DNA of 64,000 nucleotides from Gammaproteobacteria bacterium (GCA_014132615.1 BMAH01000025.1:28154-92153); one strand, 5' to 3'. Shown: positions 21,382 through 31,080, counted from the stretch's first letter. Program-made: numbers and translations. Notes: generated by a model not told the origin, from the sequence alone.

Positions 21382-23517
21382 ATGATACTCAATTCTCTCA
21401 ATCCAGCCCAGCAAGAAGCCGTGGTTGCACCACTTGGCCACCAATTAGTCTTAGCAGGGGCTGGCAGTGGTAAAACACGTGTCCTAATCTATCGTATTGC
21501 TTGGTTGATTGAGCACGAACATATTTCACCTTTTAATATTCTTGCTGTGACCTTTACGAATAAAGCAGCGAATGAAATGCGCACGCGTGTAGAGAGTATG
21601 CTAAACGTCCCCGTTAAATCAATGTGGATTGGTACTTTTCATGGTTTATCGCACCGATTTTTACGCGCGCACTGGCAAGAGGCTGGGTTGCCGCAAGCCT
21701 TTCAAATACTCGATTCCGATGATCAATTTCGATTAATCCGCCGCGTCATTCATGCCATGAATTTAGATGAAGAACGTTTTCCACCAAAAGAAGCACAGTG
21801 GTTTATTAATGCACAAAAAGAAGAGGCACGCGAACCTCATCAAGTGGAGCTGCGGGATTTTACTGCTCAAACCTTAATCCAAATTTATCAAGCTTATCAG
21901 GAAGCTTGCCAACGCGCAGGGGTGATAGACTTTACTGATTTATTATTAAAAACTTATAAATTATTACTCAGTAACGATACCTTGCGGCAACATTATCAAG
22001 AACGCTTTCGTTGTTTGCTGGTGGATGAGTTTCAAGATACTAATACCTTGCAATATAGTTGGCTCAAATTATTTGCCGGTGAAAATAATTCCATCATGAT
22101 AGTTGGCGATGACGATCAATCCATTTACGGTTGGCGTGGTGCACGCATTGAAAATATACAACGTTTCTCTAAAGACTTCCCTGGCGCTAACATCATTCGC
22201 CTTGAACAAAATTACCGCTCAACAGGAACTATCTTAAAAGCAGCTAATGCTTTAATTTCGCAAAACTCAGGACGCTTAGGTAAAAACCTTTGGACTGAGG
22301 ATCAGGAAGGAGAATTAATTACCTCTTACGCCGCCTTTAATGAAACTGATGAAGCTTTTTTTATAGTTAATCGCATACGTGATTTACGCCAAGGTGAATT
22401 TGCATTGCGTGATATGGCCATTCTTTATCGATCTAATGCACAATCGCGGGTCATTGAAGAAGCACTAATGCAATTTGGTATCCCTTACCGCGTTTACGGC
22501 GGTTTACGTTATTTTGATAGAGCGGAGATTAAAGATGCACTCGCCTATTTACGTATCATCGCTAATCGTCATGATGATCCTGCTTTTGAACGCATTATCA
22601 ATACACCCACTCGCGGCATTGGCGATAAAACGGTAAATGCTATACGCGAACAGGCAAAAACAGCGAATCAGCCATTATGGTATGCATTAATTACCTTACT
22701 TGAGAAAAAATTCTTTTCAGCGCGCGCAGACAGTGCTTTAGCTAACTTTGTTAATTTGATTAATGCCATGGATGAAAAAACAGTTGGCATGGATCTACAT
22801 AAACAAGTGGAATACGTGCTTTACTCAAGCGGCTTAATTGAACATTATCGTAAAGAAAAAGGTGAGAAAGGCTTAACACGTTTAGAAAACTTAGAAGAAT
22901 TAGTAAACGCTGCTCATCAATTTTCGCAAGAAGCTGTACCTGATGAAATGTCACCACTTGCTGCGTTTTTAGCTTACGCTGCACTTGAATCTAAAGATGA
23001 TCAAGCGGAAGCTTACGATGATAGCGTGCAACTAATGACATTACATTCCGCCAAAGGTTTAGAATTTCCTGTCGTCTTTTTAGCAGGTTGCGAAGAAGAA
23101 TTATTTCCTCATTACTTATCTATGAATGATCCTAAAGCTATGGAAGAAGAAAGACGCTTATGCTACGTAGGCGTTACTCGTGCTATGAAAAAATTATTCA
23201 TGACTTACGCAGAGTTAAGGCGCATGCACGGTAAAGAAGCTTATCACCGCCCTTCTCGATTTTTGCGTGAAATTCCCGTGGAATTAGTCGATGAGGTTAG
23301 GTTTAGAACTAAAGTGTCACGCGTACAACCTGTCGCAAGCACGCCAGCTTACAAACCCCAGGCACAGGGCCGTTTTCGTATAGGTCAGGATGTACATCAT
23401 CGAGTATTTGGCGAAGGAACAGTACTTGATGTTGAGGGCGATGGGGATGAGATGAAGGTGAAGGTGAGGTTTGGCAGTGTGGGGACTAAGGTATTGATTG
23501 CTAGTTATTTAACTTAA
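21382..23517 (+). CDS. uvrD: DNA helicase II (UvrD/Rep superfamily 1)
   Basis: 3'-5' helicase of nucleotide-excision and mismatch repair. Motif I is LAGAGSGKT, Ia is AVTFTNKAANEM, motif II is LLVDEFQDTN, motif III is IVGDDDQSIYGWRGA, motif IV contains EQNYRST and motif VI is CYVGVTRAMKKL. The C-terminus forms the short Tudor-like domain (GEGTVLDVEG). The start at MILNSLNPAQQEAV matches the E. coli N-terminus and has GGAAG seven bases upstream; an ATG 12 bases earlier is less likely. 711 residues. Confidence 0.95.
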   Translation: MILNSLNPAQQEAVVAPLGHQLVLAGAGSGKTRVLIYRIAWLIEHEHISPFNILAVTFTNKAANEMRTRVESMLNVPVKSMWIGTFHGLSHRFLRAHWQEAGLPQAFQILDSDDQFRLIRRVIHAMNLDEERFPPKEAQWFINAQKEEAREPHQVELRDFTAQTLIQIYQAYQEACQRAGVIDFTDLLLKTYKLLLSNDTLRQHYQERFRCLLVDEFQDTNTLQYSWLKLFAGENNSIMIVGDDDQSIYGWRGARIENIQRFSKDFPGANIIRLEQNYRSTGTILKAANALISQNSGRLGKNLWTEDQEGELITSYAAFNETDEAFFIVNRIRDLRQGEFALRDMAILYRSNAQSRVIEEALMQFGIPYRVYGGLRYFDRAEIKDALAYLRIIANRHDDPAFERIINTPTRGIGDKTVNAIREQAKTANQPLWYALITLLEKKFFSARADSALANFVNLINAMDEKTVGMDLHKQVEYVLYSSGLIEHYRKEKGEKGLTRLENLEELVNAAHQFSQEAVPDEMSPLAAFLAYAALESKDDQAEAYDDSVQLMTLHSAKGLEFPVVFLAGCEEELFPHYLSMNDPKAMEEERRLCYVGVTRAMKKLFMTYAELRRMHGKEAYHRPSRFLREIPVELVDEVRFRTKVSRVQPVASTPAYKPQAQGRFRIGQDVHHRVFGEGTVLDVEGDGDEMKVKVRFGSVGTKVLIASYLT

Positions 23518-23557
23518 AAATAGTGCTATTTATATATAAATGAGGTGTACTATTAAG

Positions 23558-23806
23558 ATGGGCAAGAATGATTTTGTAAAAGCAAGAGCGCATACCAATC
23601 TTACTCCAGGTGAGTCATTAAAAATACTTCGTGAGTTACAAGGATGGACACAGGTTGATTTGTCTAAGAAAGTAGGAATTAGCCAATCAAATATTTCAGC
23701 TCTTGAAGGAAACACTAGACAACTAGATCGTAAAAAAGCAATTGCTTTTGCAAAAGTATTAAAAGTGCATCCGGCTATATTACTTTTTCCTGATTTTGAT
23801 ATGTAA
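23558..23806 (+). CDS. XRE-family DNA-binding protein, antitoxin-like
   Basis: 82-residue protein with one Cro/C1-type helix-turn-helix (about residues 22-75): LKILRELQGWTQVDLSKKVG, then ISQSNISALEGNTRQLDRKKA. Such proteins are often antitoxins of HigBA- or RelBE-like pairs, but no toxin gene flanks it: uvrD lies before and pyrD after. The ATG at 23558 has GAGGTG ten bases upstream; an ATG at 23540 is possible. It may be an orphan antitoxin or a small transcriptional regulator. Confidence 0.82.
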   Translation: MGKNDFVKARAHTNLTPGESLKILRELQGWTQVDLSKKVGISQSNISALEGNTRQLDRKKAIAFAKVLKVHPAILLFPDFDM

Positions 23807-23857
23807 AAAAATTACTAATTAGCTTACTTATTACAAACAATTTCTAGAAACGAGATC

Positions 23858-24856
23858 ATGTACAAGCAAATAAAAAATATATTATTTAAATTAAATCCTG
23901 AATATGCTCACGCTATAGCGCTAACATTAATAAAATTCGTTAATAATTTAAATCTGACTAGGCTTTTTTTTAAAAACACTCCTAGTCAATCCTTTCCCCT
24001 ATTAAATCTTATCTTCCCCAATAAAATCGGCCTCGCTGCTGGTTTGGATAAAAATGGTGACTACATTGATGCACTAGCTTCGTTAGGATTTGGTTTTATT
24101 GAAATCGGAACAGTCACGCCTAAGCCGCAAAAAGGTAACCCTAAGCCGCGTTTATTTCGCCTTGTAGAGCATGAAGCTATTATTAATCGCATGGGGTTTA
24201 ATAATAAAGGCATAGATTATGTAGTGAATCGATTGAAGAAAACTAAGTACAAAGGGATATTGGGAATCAATATTGGGAAGAATAAAGATACCCCTAATGA
24301 AAAGGCAGTTGATGATTATTTATTGGGGTTTAATGCTTTCTGGCGTTATGCAAGTTACATTACTGTGAATATTTCATCGCCTAATACGCCCGGTTTACGT
24401 GCCCTGCAAGAGAAGGAAAGCTTAGAGCAGTTACTTAGTGCATTGAAAAATGCACAGGCTAATATTCATGCGCTTAAAAATAAATATGTGCCACTTGTTG
24501 TAAAAATTTCTCCTGATTTAACAGACGCAGCCCTAGAAGAGTTAGCCCATGTTTTGTTAGCGCAAAAAATTGATGGGGTGATTGCTACCAATACGACTAT
24601 TCATAGAGATATCACGCATGCACATGCAAATGAAACAGGTGGCTTAAGTGGTAAACCTTTACAAGATCGCAGTACTGATATTATTAAAAAATTAGCTGGT
24701 CTATTAAATAATCGTATTCCTATTATTGCAGTAGGAGGAATACATGATGAGGCAAGTGCAAGGGAAAAATTAAATGCTGGCGCTCAGTTATTGCAGGTTT
24801 ATACGAGTTTTATTTACCAAGGCCCCTCGTTAATTTCAAAGTTAGCACTCATGTAG
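23858..24856 (+). CDS. pyrD: Dihydroorotate dehydrogenase (quinone), class 2
   Basis: Oxidises dihydroorotate to orotate at the membrane, passing electrons to ubiquinone. The class 2 N-terminal helix pair is present (residues 1-40), then GLAAGLDKNGDYIDAL, EIGTVTPKPQKGNPKPRLFR and NRMGFNNKG. The catalytic Ser is in NISSPNTPGLR, and IGVIATNTT and GGLSGKPL form the FMN site. The length (332) is normal. The gene is away from the other pyr genes at 43.7-52.2 kb. Its TAG stop lies inside the arm of a long palindrome. Confidence 0.96.
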   Translation: MYKQIKNILFKLNPEYAHAIALTLIKFVNNLNLTRLFFKNTPSQSFPLLNLIFPNKIGLAAGLDKNGDYIDALASLGFGFIEIGTVTPKPQKGNPKPRLFRLVEHEAIINRMGFNNKGIDYVVNRLKKTKYKGILGINIGKNKDTPNEKAVDDYLLGFNAFWRYASYITVNISSPNTPGLRALQEKESLEQLLSALKNAQANIHALKNKYVPLVVKISPDLTDAALEELAHVLLAQKIDGVIATNTTIHRDITHAHANETGGLSGKPLQDRSTDIIKKLAGLLNNRIPIIAVGGIHDEASAREKLNAGAQLLQVYTSFIYQGPSLISKLALM

Positions 24857-24945
24857 CCGCGATGGGAGCGCAGCGGACATCGAGGTTCATTCCCTTTACA
24901 AACGTCCGTTAACCTCGATGTCCGCTGCGCTCCCATCGCGGCTAC
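24853..24945. repeat. Palindromic element, family A, intact copy
   Basis: Perfect inverted arms of 35 bases (24853-24887 and 24911-24945) with a 23-base loop. The arm contains GCGATGGGAGCGCAGCGG followed by ACATCGAGGTT. The left arm begins inside the last codons of pyrD and provides its stop codon. A decayed copy is at 50653-50725 and a short relative at 53904-53932. The stable hairpin could act as a 3' stabiliser or terminator, although no T-run follows directly. Confidence 0.92.
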
Positions 24946-24991
24946 CAAATTTATTAAGCGCCTAAAGACACTTTAAGCTCCCTTCCACCTG

Positions 24992-25186
24992 TTAAGGAGT
25001 TCTTCTAGAATTTTCATCATGAGGACAACAGCCGTGCATATCATCAAAAAAATCACCGGCCGCTGCGACCAAATTTGTAGCCGCATTACTGAAGAAAGCC
25101 TGAGCTTGAGAGAGTTGCTGTTTAACTGAAACTTTTGCTTGATTGTTTTGTTGGTCAATTGGGTTGGGGTTTCTTCTTAAAAACAT
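24992..25186 (-). CDS. Small hypothetical protein
   Basis: 64 residues, unrecognised. It begins MFLRRNPNPIDQQN, has a helical Ala-rich middle (QAQAFFSNAATNLVAAAGDFF) and ends with a Cys pair near HGCCPHDE. AAGGA stands eight bases before the ATG, which is the main evidence for translation. It lies 28 bases downstream of glmS on the same strand. A 61-residue frame at 24973-25158 overlaps it but has less protein-like composition. Confidence 0.5.
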   Translation of the reverse strand: MFLRRNPNPIDQQNNQAKVSVKQQLSQAQAFFSNAATNLVAAAGDFFDDMHGCCPHDENSRRTP

Positions 25187-25214
25187 ATTATTTTTCCTTA
25201 TATTTAAATTATTA

Positions 25215-27053
25215 TTACTCAACCGTAACTGATTTAGCCAAATTGCGTGGCTGATCAACGTCTGTTCCTTTAAGCACTGCAACGTGATAAGCAAGCATTT
25301 GCAGTGGGATAGTATAAAGTATTGGGTTTAATAGAGGATGGGTTTTAGGCATACGGATAATATGTGCATCGCTAAATGCAGGTTGATTTTGTAAATCACC
25401 TTGATCTGTTAATATAAATAATTGGCCGCCGCGTGCACGCACTTCTTGTAAATTAGAGAGACTTTTTTCTAGCATGTTATCGCTTGGTACGGTGGATATA
25501 ACAGGCATGTTGGTATCAACTAAAGCCAAAGGGCCGTGTTTTAATTCGCCTGATGGGTAGCCTTCTGCGTGTATGTAAGAAATTTCTTTTAACTTCAATG
25601 CACCTTCTAATGCAATAGGATAGAGTGCCCCTCTGCCTATGAAAATAGCATGATTTTTATTAGTAAACGATTTTGCCCACTCAGCAATTTTACTATCTTG
25701 ATGTAATACATCTTTGATTAACGTTGGTAAGTGTTGTAACTGTTCTAATAATTCTTTTTCAAGCGCCGTATCTTTATGACGGGCACGACGCAGTAATAAC
25801 GCTAATAAAAATAATGCGGTTAATTGCGTCACAAACGCCTTGGTTGAGGCAACACCAATTTCTAAACCTGCGCGAGTTAGGAAATGTAAATCTGCTTCCC
25901 TCACCATAGAGCTAGATGAAACATTACAAATAGCTAATGTGCTTAAATACCCCATTTTTTTAGCTAAACGTAGTGCTGCTAACGTATCTGCTGTTTCACC
26001 TGACTGAGATAAAGTAACGAATAAACTATTTTTAGATTGAGCTACATCGCGATAACGAAATTCACTGGCGACTTCAACTGAACAAGGAATACCTGCTAAT
26101 GCTTCAAACCAATAGCGCGCGACTAAAGCAGCGTGATAACTGGTGCCGCAAGCAATTAACTGCACGTGTTCTACTGCAGGAAAAATAGCTTCTGTTTTAT
26201 GGCCAAAAATAGCAGAAAGCACTTGGCCTTTATTCAATCGTCCTTCCAAGCATGAAGCAATCGCTTCAGGTTGTTCCATAATTTCTTTTTGCATGTAATG
26301 GCGATATTCACCACGCTCAATGGAATCTAAATTCAATGGCAATTCGTGTTCTTCGCGTTTAACTTCTTTTAAATTTTGGTCGTAAATAGAAACTGAATCC
26401 AATGTGATTTCAGCTAAATCATTATCTTCTAAATAAATAAATTGTTGCGTAACAGAGAGCAATGCTAATGGATCAGAGGCAACAAAATTTTCTCCTCTAC
26501 CACGCCCAATCACTAAGGGACTACCCTGTCTAACGACAATTAAACGCTTAGGATCGTGCTTAGAAATAATACCTAACGCGTACGCGCCTTCCAGTTGATT
26601 GATAGTAGCGCGCACTGCTTGGCGTAAATCTTTAGATTTAACAAAATGACTATGAATTAAATGTACAATGACTTCGGTATCTGTTTCTGAGTGAAATTGA
26701 TAGCCGTCATTCAGCAAGCTATTACGTAAATGAGCATGATTTTCAATAATGCCATTATGTACTAAGGCAAATTCATCGTTAGAAATGAAAGGATGTGCAT
26801 TATGCTCAGAAGGCGCACCGTGCGTCGCCCAACGAGTATGAGCAATACCTGTGTGGCCCATTAAAGGATTAGTTAGCAGTGCATTATCTAATTCGCGCAC
26901 TTTACCCACTACCCGCAGTCTTTGCAGCTGCTGCTTGGCATCAATAATCGCAATGCCTGCTGAGTCATAGCCTCTGTATTCCAGCTTTTTTAAGCCGTCA
27001 ATCAATAGCTTGTCCACAGGGCGATTCGCGACTGCTCCAACAATACCGCACAT
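25215..27053 (-). CDS. glmS: Glutamine-fructose-6-phosphate aminotransferase
   Basis: Makes glucosamine-6-phosphate, the first step to UDP-GlcNAc for peptidoglycan and LPS. The mature N-terminus begins with the catalytic Cys2 (MCGIVGAVANR), followed by the glutaminase marks RWATHG and HNGIIENH. Two SIS sugar-isomerase domains follow (CGTSYHAA; TLSQSGETADT), and the C-terminus ends LAKSVTVE as in E. coli. 612 residues is standard. glmU, usually adjacent, is here separated by one unknown gene. Confidence 0.97.
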   Translation of the reverse strand: MCGIVGAVANRPVDKLLIDGLKKLEYRGYDSAGIAIIDAKQQLQRLRVVGKVRELDNALLTNPLMGHTGIAHTRWATHGAPSEHNAHPFISNDEFALVHNGIIENHAHLRNSLLNDGYQFHSETDTEVIVHLIHSHFVKSKDLRQAVRATINQLEGAYALGIISKHDPKRLIVVRQGSPLVIGRGRGENFVASDPLALLSVTQQFIYLEDNDLAEITLDSVSIYDQNLKEVKREEHELPLNLDSIERGEYRHYMQKEIMEQPEAIASCLEGRLNKGQVLSAIFGHKTEAIFPAVEHVQLIACGTSYHAALVARYWFEALAGIPCSVEVASEFRYRDVAQSKNSLFVTLSQSGETADTLAALRLAKKMGYLSTLAICNVSSSSMVREADLHFLTRAGLEIGVASTKAFVTQLTALFLLALLLRRARHKDTALEKELLEQLQHLPTLIKDVLHQDSKIAEWAKSFTNKNHAIFIGRGALYPIALEGALKLKEISYIHAEGYPSGELKHGPLALVDTNMPVISTVPSDNMLEKSLSNLQEVRARGGQLFILTDQGDLQNQPAFSDAHIIRMPKTHPLLNPILYTIPLQMLAYHVAVLKGTDVDQPRNLAKSVTVE

Positions 27054-27131
27054 AATAATGGGATCCTTAAAAATAAACGCGCATTATAGCCTGCTCACCC
27101 ACTGGATGAAAGGTTGTTTTTTTATTAATCA

Positions 27132-28103
27132 TTAAGCTTTAGGGTTAGGCTTAGTTTTATAGGGAGTAGGCGATTTATATTCATCTAATTTAGGGTCGTT
27201 TAAAGCTTTGGTTAACTGCGTTATTCTTTCATTACATATCTTCAAACTACTTTGTAATTCAACGACTTGCTGAATAGGAGCTAGTAAACTCCTTATCGTT
27301 TCTGCATCTAATTCTGCTTTGGTATCCTGTAAAACAGAAAAAACCTGGCCTAATTTTTTATTTAAGCGATTGATCTGTAAAATTTGCTGTGGAGTAGGAT
27401 CCTCAGGCAATAAAGAGAATAATTTATTTAAATAACCGGTCACCCCATCCATCCTTGCAACCGTAAGAGCACCATCAAATCCCTGCTCAAATAAATCGAC
27501 TAAATGCTCTCTCAAACCAGGATTAGTTTTTAATTTCACATCAATAGGTTTGGTTTGAATAGTAGAAAAACGATGTTGTACTTGATCCAAAGGAATTTCT
27601 TGGCCATTTAAATCTACTACTTTTGTATCACTGTTCAGTAACGTTTCAACCAAAACAGTATCAAATGTTCTTTGTCTTTCTTGCCAATCTTCGCTTAAAT
27701 TTTCAATAATCTGAGCCTGTTTTGCTATTTCTTCTTGTAATGATTTAGATTTAGTTTTTTCAATAATTAACTCTTCTTTTAATTCTTCACGTCGCATTGA
27801 AGGTTGAAGAATTGGCTTTGCCTGTGCTTGCACTAACCGTTCAGCATAAGCTTCTTCTGATTTTCTTTCTTGCAAAACATATTCATATTTTTCTTTTTCT
27901 TCTTCTGTCAAAGCGATTTGGGCATGAATAAGTTTATCTATCAAAATAGCTGCTTCTATAGCTTTTTCTATTTTTATTAAATTAGCTAAATGATTACGGA
28001 TAGGAGAGTCAACTAAGTTAACAGCATACATCCATTCATGAGGAGCTTCAGGGTTAATAGCAGCTTTAACAGAGCGTCTTTCTTTTAAGTTTTTTATATC
28101 CAC
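27132..28103 (-). CDS. Helical hypothetical protein between glmU and glmS
   Basis: 323 residues, unrecognised, highly charged and helical, without signal or membrane segments. A coiled coil is likely at about residues 100-150 (rich in Glu, Lys and Gln), followed by a more globular part. The C-terminus is Pro- and Lys-rich (SPTPYKTKPNPKA). It separates glmU from glmS, which are neighbours in many gammaproteobacteria. That insertion and its composition suggest lineage-specific accessory DNA, possibly an effector gene, but this is inference. Confidence 0.68.
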   Translation of the reverse strand: MDIKNLKERRSVKAAINPEAPHEWMYAVNLVDSPIRNHLANLIKIEKAIEAAILIDKLIHAQIALTEEEKEKYEYVLQERKSEEAYAERLVQAQAKPILQPSMRREELKEELIIEKTKSKSLQEEIAKQAQIIENLSEDWQERQRTFDTVLVETLLNSDTKVVDLNGQEIPLDQVQHRFSTIQTKPIDVKLKTNPGLREHLVDLFEQGFDGALTVARMDGVTGYLNKLFSLLPEDPTPQQILQINRLNKKLGQVFSVLQDTKAELDAETIRSLLAPIQQVVELQSSLKICNERITQLTKALNDPKLDEYKSPTPYKTKPNPKA

Positions 28104-28187
28104 GTAAGAATACTCTTCTTATCCATTATTTTATTATATACCTTAACTTATATTTTCTTTTTCCGCGTTTTTAAGCGCTTGAAAATG

Positions 28188-29552
28188 TTATTTATTTTTT
28201 TCAGGGCGCTTCCAGTCAGTCAGTGTAATTTGCATAGACCTTGCGAGAGTTAACCGATTTTTAGGCGCATCCTTAACAATAGTTGACCCTGCACCAATAG
28301 TTGCTCCTTCGCCAATTTTAACGGGTGCAACTAATTGCGTATTTGATCCTATGAAAGCATTATCTTCAATAATCGTTTGATGCTTATTCACACCATCGTA
28401 ATTACAAGTAATAGTGCCTGCACCAATATTAACGTGTTTACCAATAGTGGCATCGCCTATGTAACTTAAATGATTTATTTTTGATTTTTCTGCCACTACA
28501 CTTTTTTTAATTTCAACAAAATTCCCTATGTGTACTTGTTTTCCTAATTGTGTACCAGGACGCAAGCGCGCAAACGGTCCAATAATAGCTTCATCTGCAA
28601 CTTGTGCTTCATCCAATAAACTATGTGACTTAATCTCAACGCCATTTCCTAATACCGTGTTACGCAAAACACAATTAGGTCCAATTCGGCAATGATCGCC
28701 TATTTTTACGCGTCCTTCGAAAATAACATTAATATCAATATACACATCACGACCAATGTCTACTTCACCACGCACATCAAGACGATTAGGATCTGCTAAA
28801 CTCACCCCTTGTTTTAGCAATTTTTCTGCAATTTGCTTTTGATGAAAACGCTCTAAGTAAGCCAATTGCAATCTATCATTTACGCCTTGAATTTCTTCAT
28901 GCGTAAGTGGTTGAACGGTATTTACTGTGATGTTTTCCTTCACAGCGAAATTAATAATATCTGTTAAGTAATATTCTTGTTGTGCATTTTGGTTATTTAA
29001 ATTAGGTAGCCATTTCTTTAAAAGATTAGCCGGCACTAAATAAATGCCAGGGTTAATTTCAGTAATTGTTTTTTCGTGAGGTGATGCATCTTTTTCTTCG
29101 ATAATACATTCCACAGTTCCCTTAGCATTGCGTTTAATGCGGCCATAGCCACTGGGGTTGGTAAGATGTGCAGTTAACATAGCCATGGATTGCGGTTCCA
29201 TAGCTGCTAATAATTTTTTTAGAGTTTCATTGGAAATAAGTGGTACATCGCCGTATAACACTAACACTTGATCATCAGATGAAATAATCGGTAGCGCTTG
29301 TTGCAAAGCATGTCCTGTACCAAGTTGCTCTTTTTGTTCTACCCATTTTACGTCTTTATCCGTGATAGCTTGGCGCAATGTTTCGCCTTCATGGCCGTAG
29401 ATAACAATAGGCGGCAAAGATGAAAGCTGTCTCGCAGTCGCAAGTACGTGATTTAACATGGGCTTATCAGCAATCCTATGCAATACCTTGGGAAGAGTAG
29501 AATGCATACGTTTTCCGCGGCCTGCGGCAAGGATAACAACCTGTAGCGCCAT
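28188..29552 (-). CDS. glmU: Bifunctional GlcNAc-1-P uridyltransferase / GlcN-1-P acetyltransferase
   Basis: Final two steps to UDP-GlcNAc. The N-terminal uridyltransferase shows ILAAGRGKRMHSTLPKVLH and LYGDVPLI; the C-terminal part is a left-handed beta-helix of hexapeptide repeats (about residues 250-440) with RLRPGTQLG, KINHLSYIGDA and NYDGVNKHQT. The length of 454 residues matches E. coli (456). Confidence 0.97.
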   Translation of the reverse strand: MALQVVILAAGRGKRMHSTLPKVLHRIADKPMLNHVLATARQLSSLPPIVIYGHEGETLRQAITDKDVKWVEQKEQLGTGHALQQALPIISSDDQVLVLYGDVPLISNETLKKLLAAMEPQSMAMLTAHLTNPSGYGRIKRNAKGTVECIIEEKDASPHEKTITEINPGIYLVPANLLKKWLPNLNNQNAQQEYYLTDIINFAVKENITVNTVQPLTHEEIQGVNDRLQLAYLERFHQKQIAEKLLKQGVSLADPNRLDVRGEVDIGRDVYIDINVIFEGRVKIGDHCRIGPNCVLRNTVLGNGVEIKSHSLLDEAQVADEAIIGPFARLRPGTQLGKQVHIGNFVEIKKSVVAEKSKINHLSYIGDATIGKHVNIGAGTITCNYDGVNKHQTIIEDNAFIGSNTQLVAPVKIGEGATIGAGSTIVKDAPKNRLTLARSMQITLTDWKRPEKNK

Positions 29553-29604
29553 GATATTACTGCCCTTGATGACTAATGAAAGGCAAGAATTATAACGTAA
29601 TCAT

Positions 29605-30984
29605 TTAGTCAGAAGATACTACTTGCGATTTAGCAATGGAGTTTAACCAAGCTTGCACCTTCTCTTCTTCTACAATCATTTTATCGATAGCAAGAAAGGC
29701 AACGTGTTCCAACCGGTCCGATATGGCGTTTAACATTAATGAAAAATCACCTACTGATTTTATTACACCGTGTTCATTTCTAACTAAGATTGGATCATCT
29801 TCTTCGCTATAAGAACGATGAGGGGTTTGAATTAGCATTATTTGCCAATCAGCTATGGTTTTATGGTTATCGCGCTTAAATTCCTGTAGAGCTGATTTTA
29901 TTCCCTCAAGGCGATGCGGATCTAAATGAACAATTTTAGGCATTTTTCTATGCTGTAAGCGTGCAGCCATTTGTATAGCGGGATGGTCGTCGCATAAAAC
30001 AGATAATTGTTTTATCAATGCAAACACATCATAGTCACATAATTCTTTATAATTTTCGTAATGTTCTTTTAAAAATGAAGTTTGCGCTTCTTGTCCTTTT
30101 CCACGCTCTGCTTGTTCATTAAACCGATTAGCCGCCATTAAAAACTGCCCTAAGCGGGTTTTTTGTATGGCTTTAAAATTAGATTCGTATTCTAAACTTT
30201 GTGCCAAGCTATCAAGCAGCGCCACGAGCAAAGACTCTATCGCTAATTTTTTTTGTGAATGATAAATATTGCGCGTCATTAAACGCCTAGCCATTAAATA
30301 ATGTTCGACAGCGCCTATGCCCTTATGCGTTATACCTAATCGACTACCCTCATTTGTTTCTATGGTTGTCATACAATGCAGCATCCATGGAAAGTCGAAT
30401 TCCCCGTATTTGACACCGCAAAAATGATTATCCCGTAATAAATAATCCAATCTATCTGCATCTAATTGTGAAGACACAATATCAGCCAATACATTTTTTT
30501 TAGTCGTTCTATGCATAATCATATTAGCGATTTCATCAAACTTTTCGGCAGTTAATTTATGCTTAGGATTAATTTTGTTATAAAGTTTAAAAAAGCTGCT
30601 ATCGCCAAATTCAGCTAAGAAATAGGGTGTCCACAATTCGTGACGGATTTTTTTCTCTTGAAATATACCTTCAAAAGCATGGGAAAAAGGCCCATGGCCT
30701 ATATCATGCAAAAGGCAAGCAATCATTACTAATTGTCTTTGATCATCACTTAACCCAATGGTGTGAGCAATTTGACTTGCAACGTAACAACATCCTAATG
30801 AGTGATTAAAACGTGTGTGCACTGCCCCTGGAAAAATAATATCGCCCAATCCTAATTGTTTGATGTGGCGCAAGCGCTGAAAGATAGGGCTATCTATAAA
30901 CGGTTTTATCCAAGCATTTTCCACAGAAGTAAATTGCATGGTGCCATGAACAGGGTCTTTAATAACGTGATATATATTATTCAT
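29605..30984 (-). CDS. HD-domain phosphohydrolase (SAMHD1/dNTPase-like)
   Basis: Soluble HD-superfamily enzyme like the COG1078 group, which includes dNTP triphosphohydrolases. IKDPVHGTMQF opens the domain; metal ligands appear in HTRFNHSLG, LLHDIGHGPFSH and the later DADRLDYLLRD. About 459 residues. The substrate is probably a nucleotide but is not proven by sequence. Start is uncertain: the ATG at 30984 gives a natural N-terminus (MNNIYHVIKDPVHG) but lacks a ribosome site, while a TTG at 31011 has AGGA upstream. Confidence 0.85.
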   Translation of the reverse strand: MNNIYHVIKDPVHGTMQFTSVENAWIKPFIDSPIFQRLRHIKQLGLGDIIFPGAVHTRFNHSLGCCYVASQIAHTIGLSDDQRQLVMIACLLHDIGHGPFSHAFEGIFQEKKIRHELWTPYFLAEFGDSSFFKLYNKINPKHKLTAEKFDEIANMIMHRTTKKNVLADIVSSQLDADRLDYLLRDNHFCGVKYGEFDFPWMLHCMTTIETNEGSRLGITHKGIGAVEHYLMARRLMTRNIYHSQKKLAIESLLVALLDSLAQSLEYESNFKAIQKTRLGQFLMAANRFNEQAERGKGQEAQTSFLKEHYENYKELCDYDVFALIKQLSVLCDDHPAIQMAARLQHRKMPKIVHLDPHRLEGIKSALQEFKRDNHKTIADWQIMLIQTPHRSYSEEDDPILVRNEHGVIKSVGDFSLMLNAISDRLEHVAFLAIDKMIVEEEKVQAWLNSIAKSQVVSSD

Positions 30985-31080
30985 GATGTTAAAAATCGCA
31001 TGTGTGAGCAAAGACGTCCTATTATATCGTCTTAATAGCCAGTAATATACAATACGTTATTTTTATGCAGGGATAATTCC

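Noticed and set aside
23807..23857. A toxin gene next to the XRE protein
   Set aside because: The gaps to uvrD and pyrD are too short and contain no open frame.
24853..24945. Palindromes as a CRISPR array or tRNA genes
   Set aside because: There are no regularly spaced direct repeats with unique spacers, and the hairpins lack the cloverleaf and anticodon pattern.
24973..25158. 61-residue open frame overlapping the small gene at 24992-25186
   Set aside because: Its start lacks a ribosome site and its composition is unlike a protein; the overlapping frame has AAGGA at good spacing.
27054..27131. glmS ribozyme upstream of glmS
   Set aside because: The upstream gap is under 80 bases and shows none of the ribozyme's conserved core; that element belongs mainly to Gram-positive bacteria.
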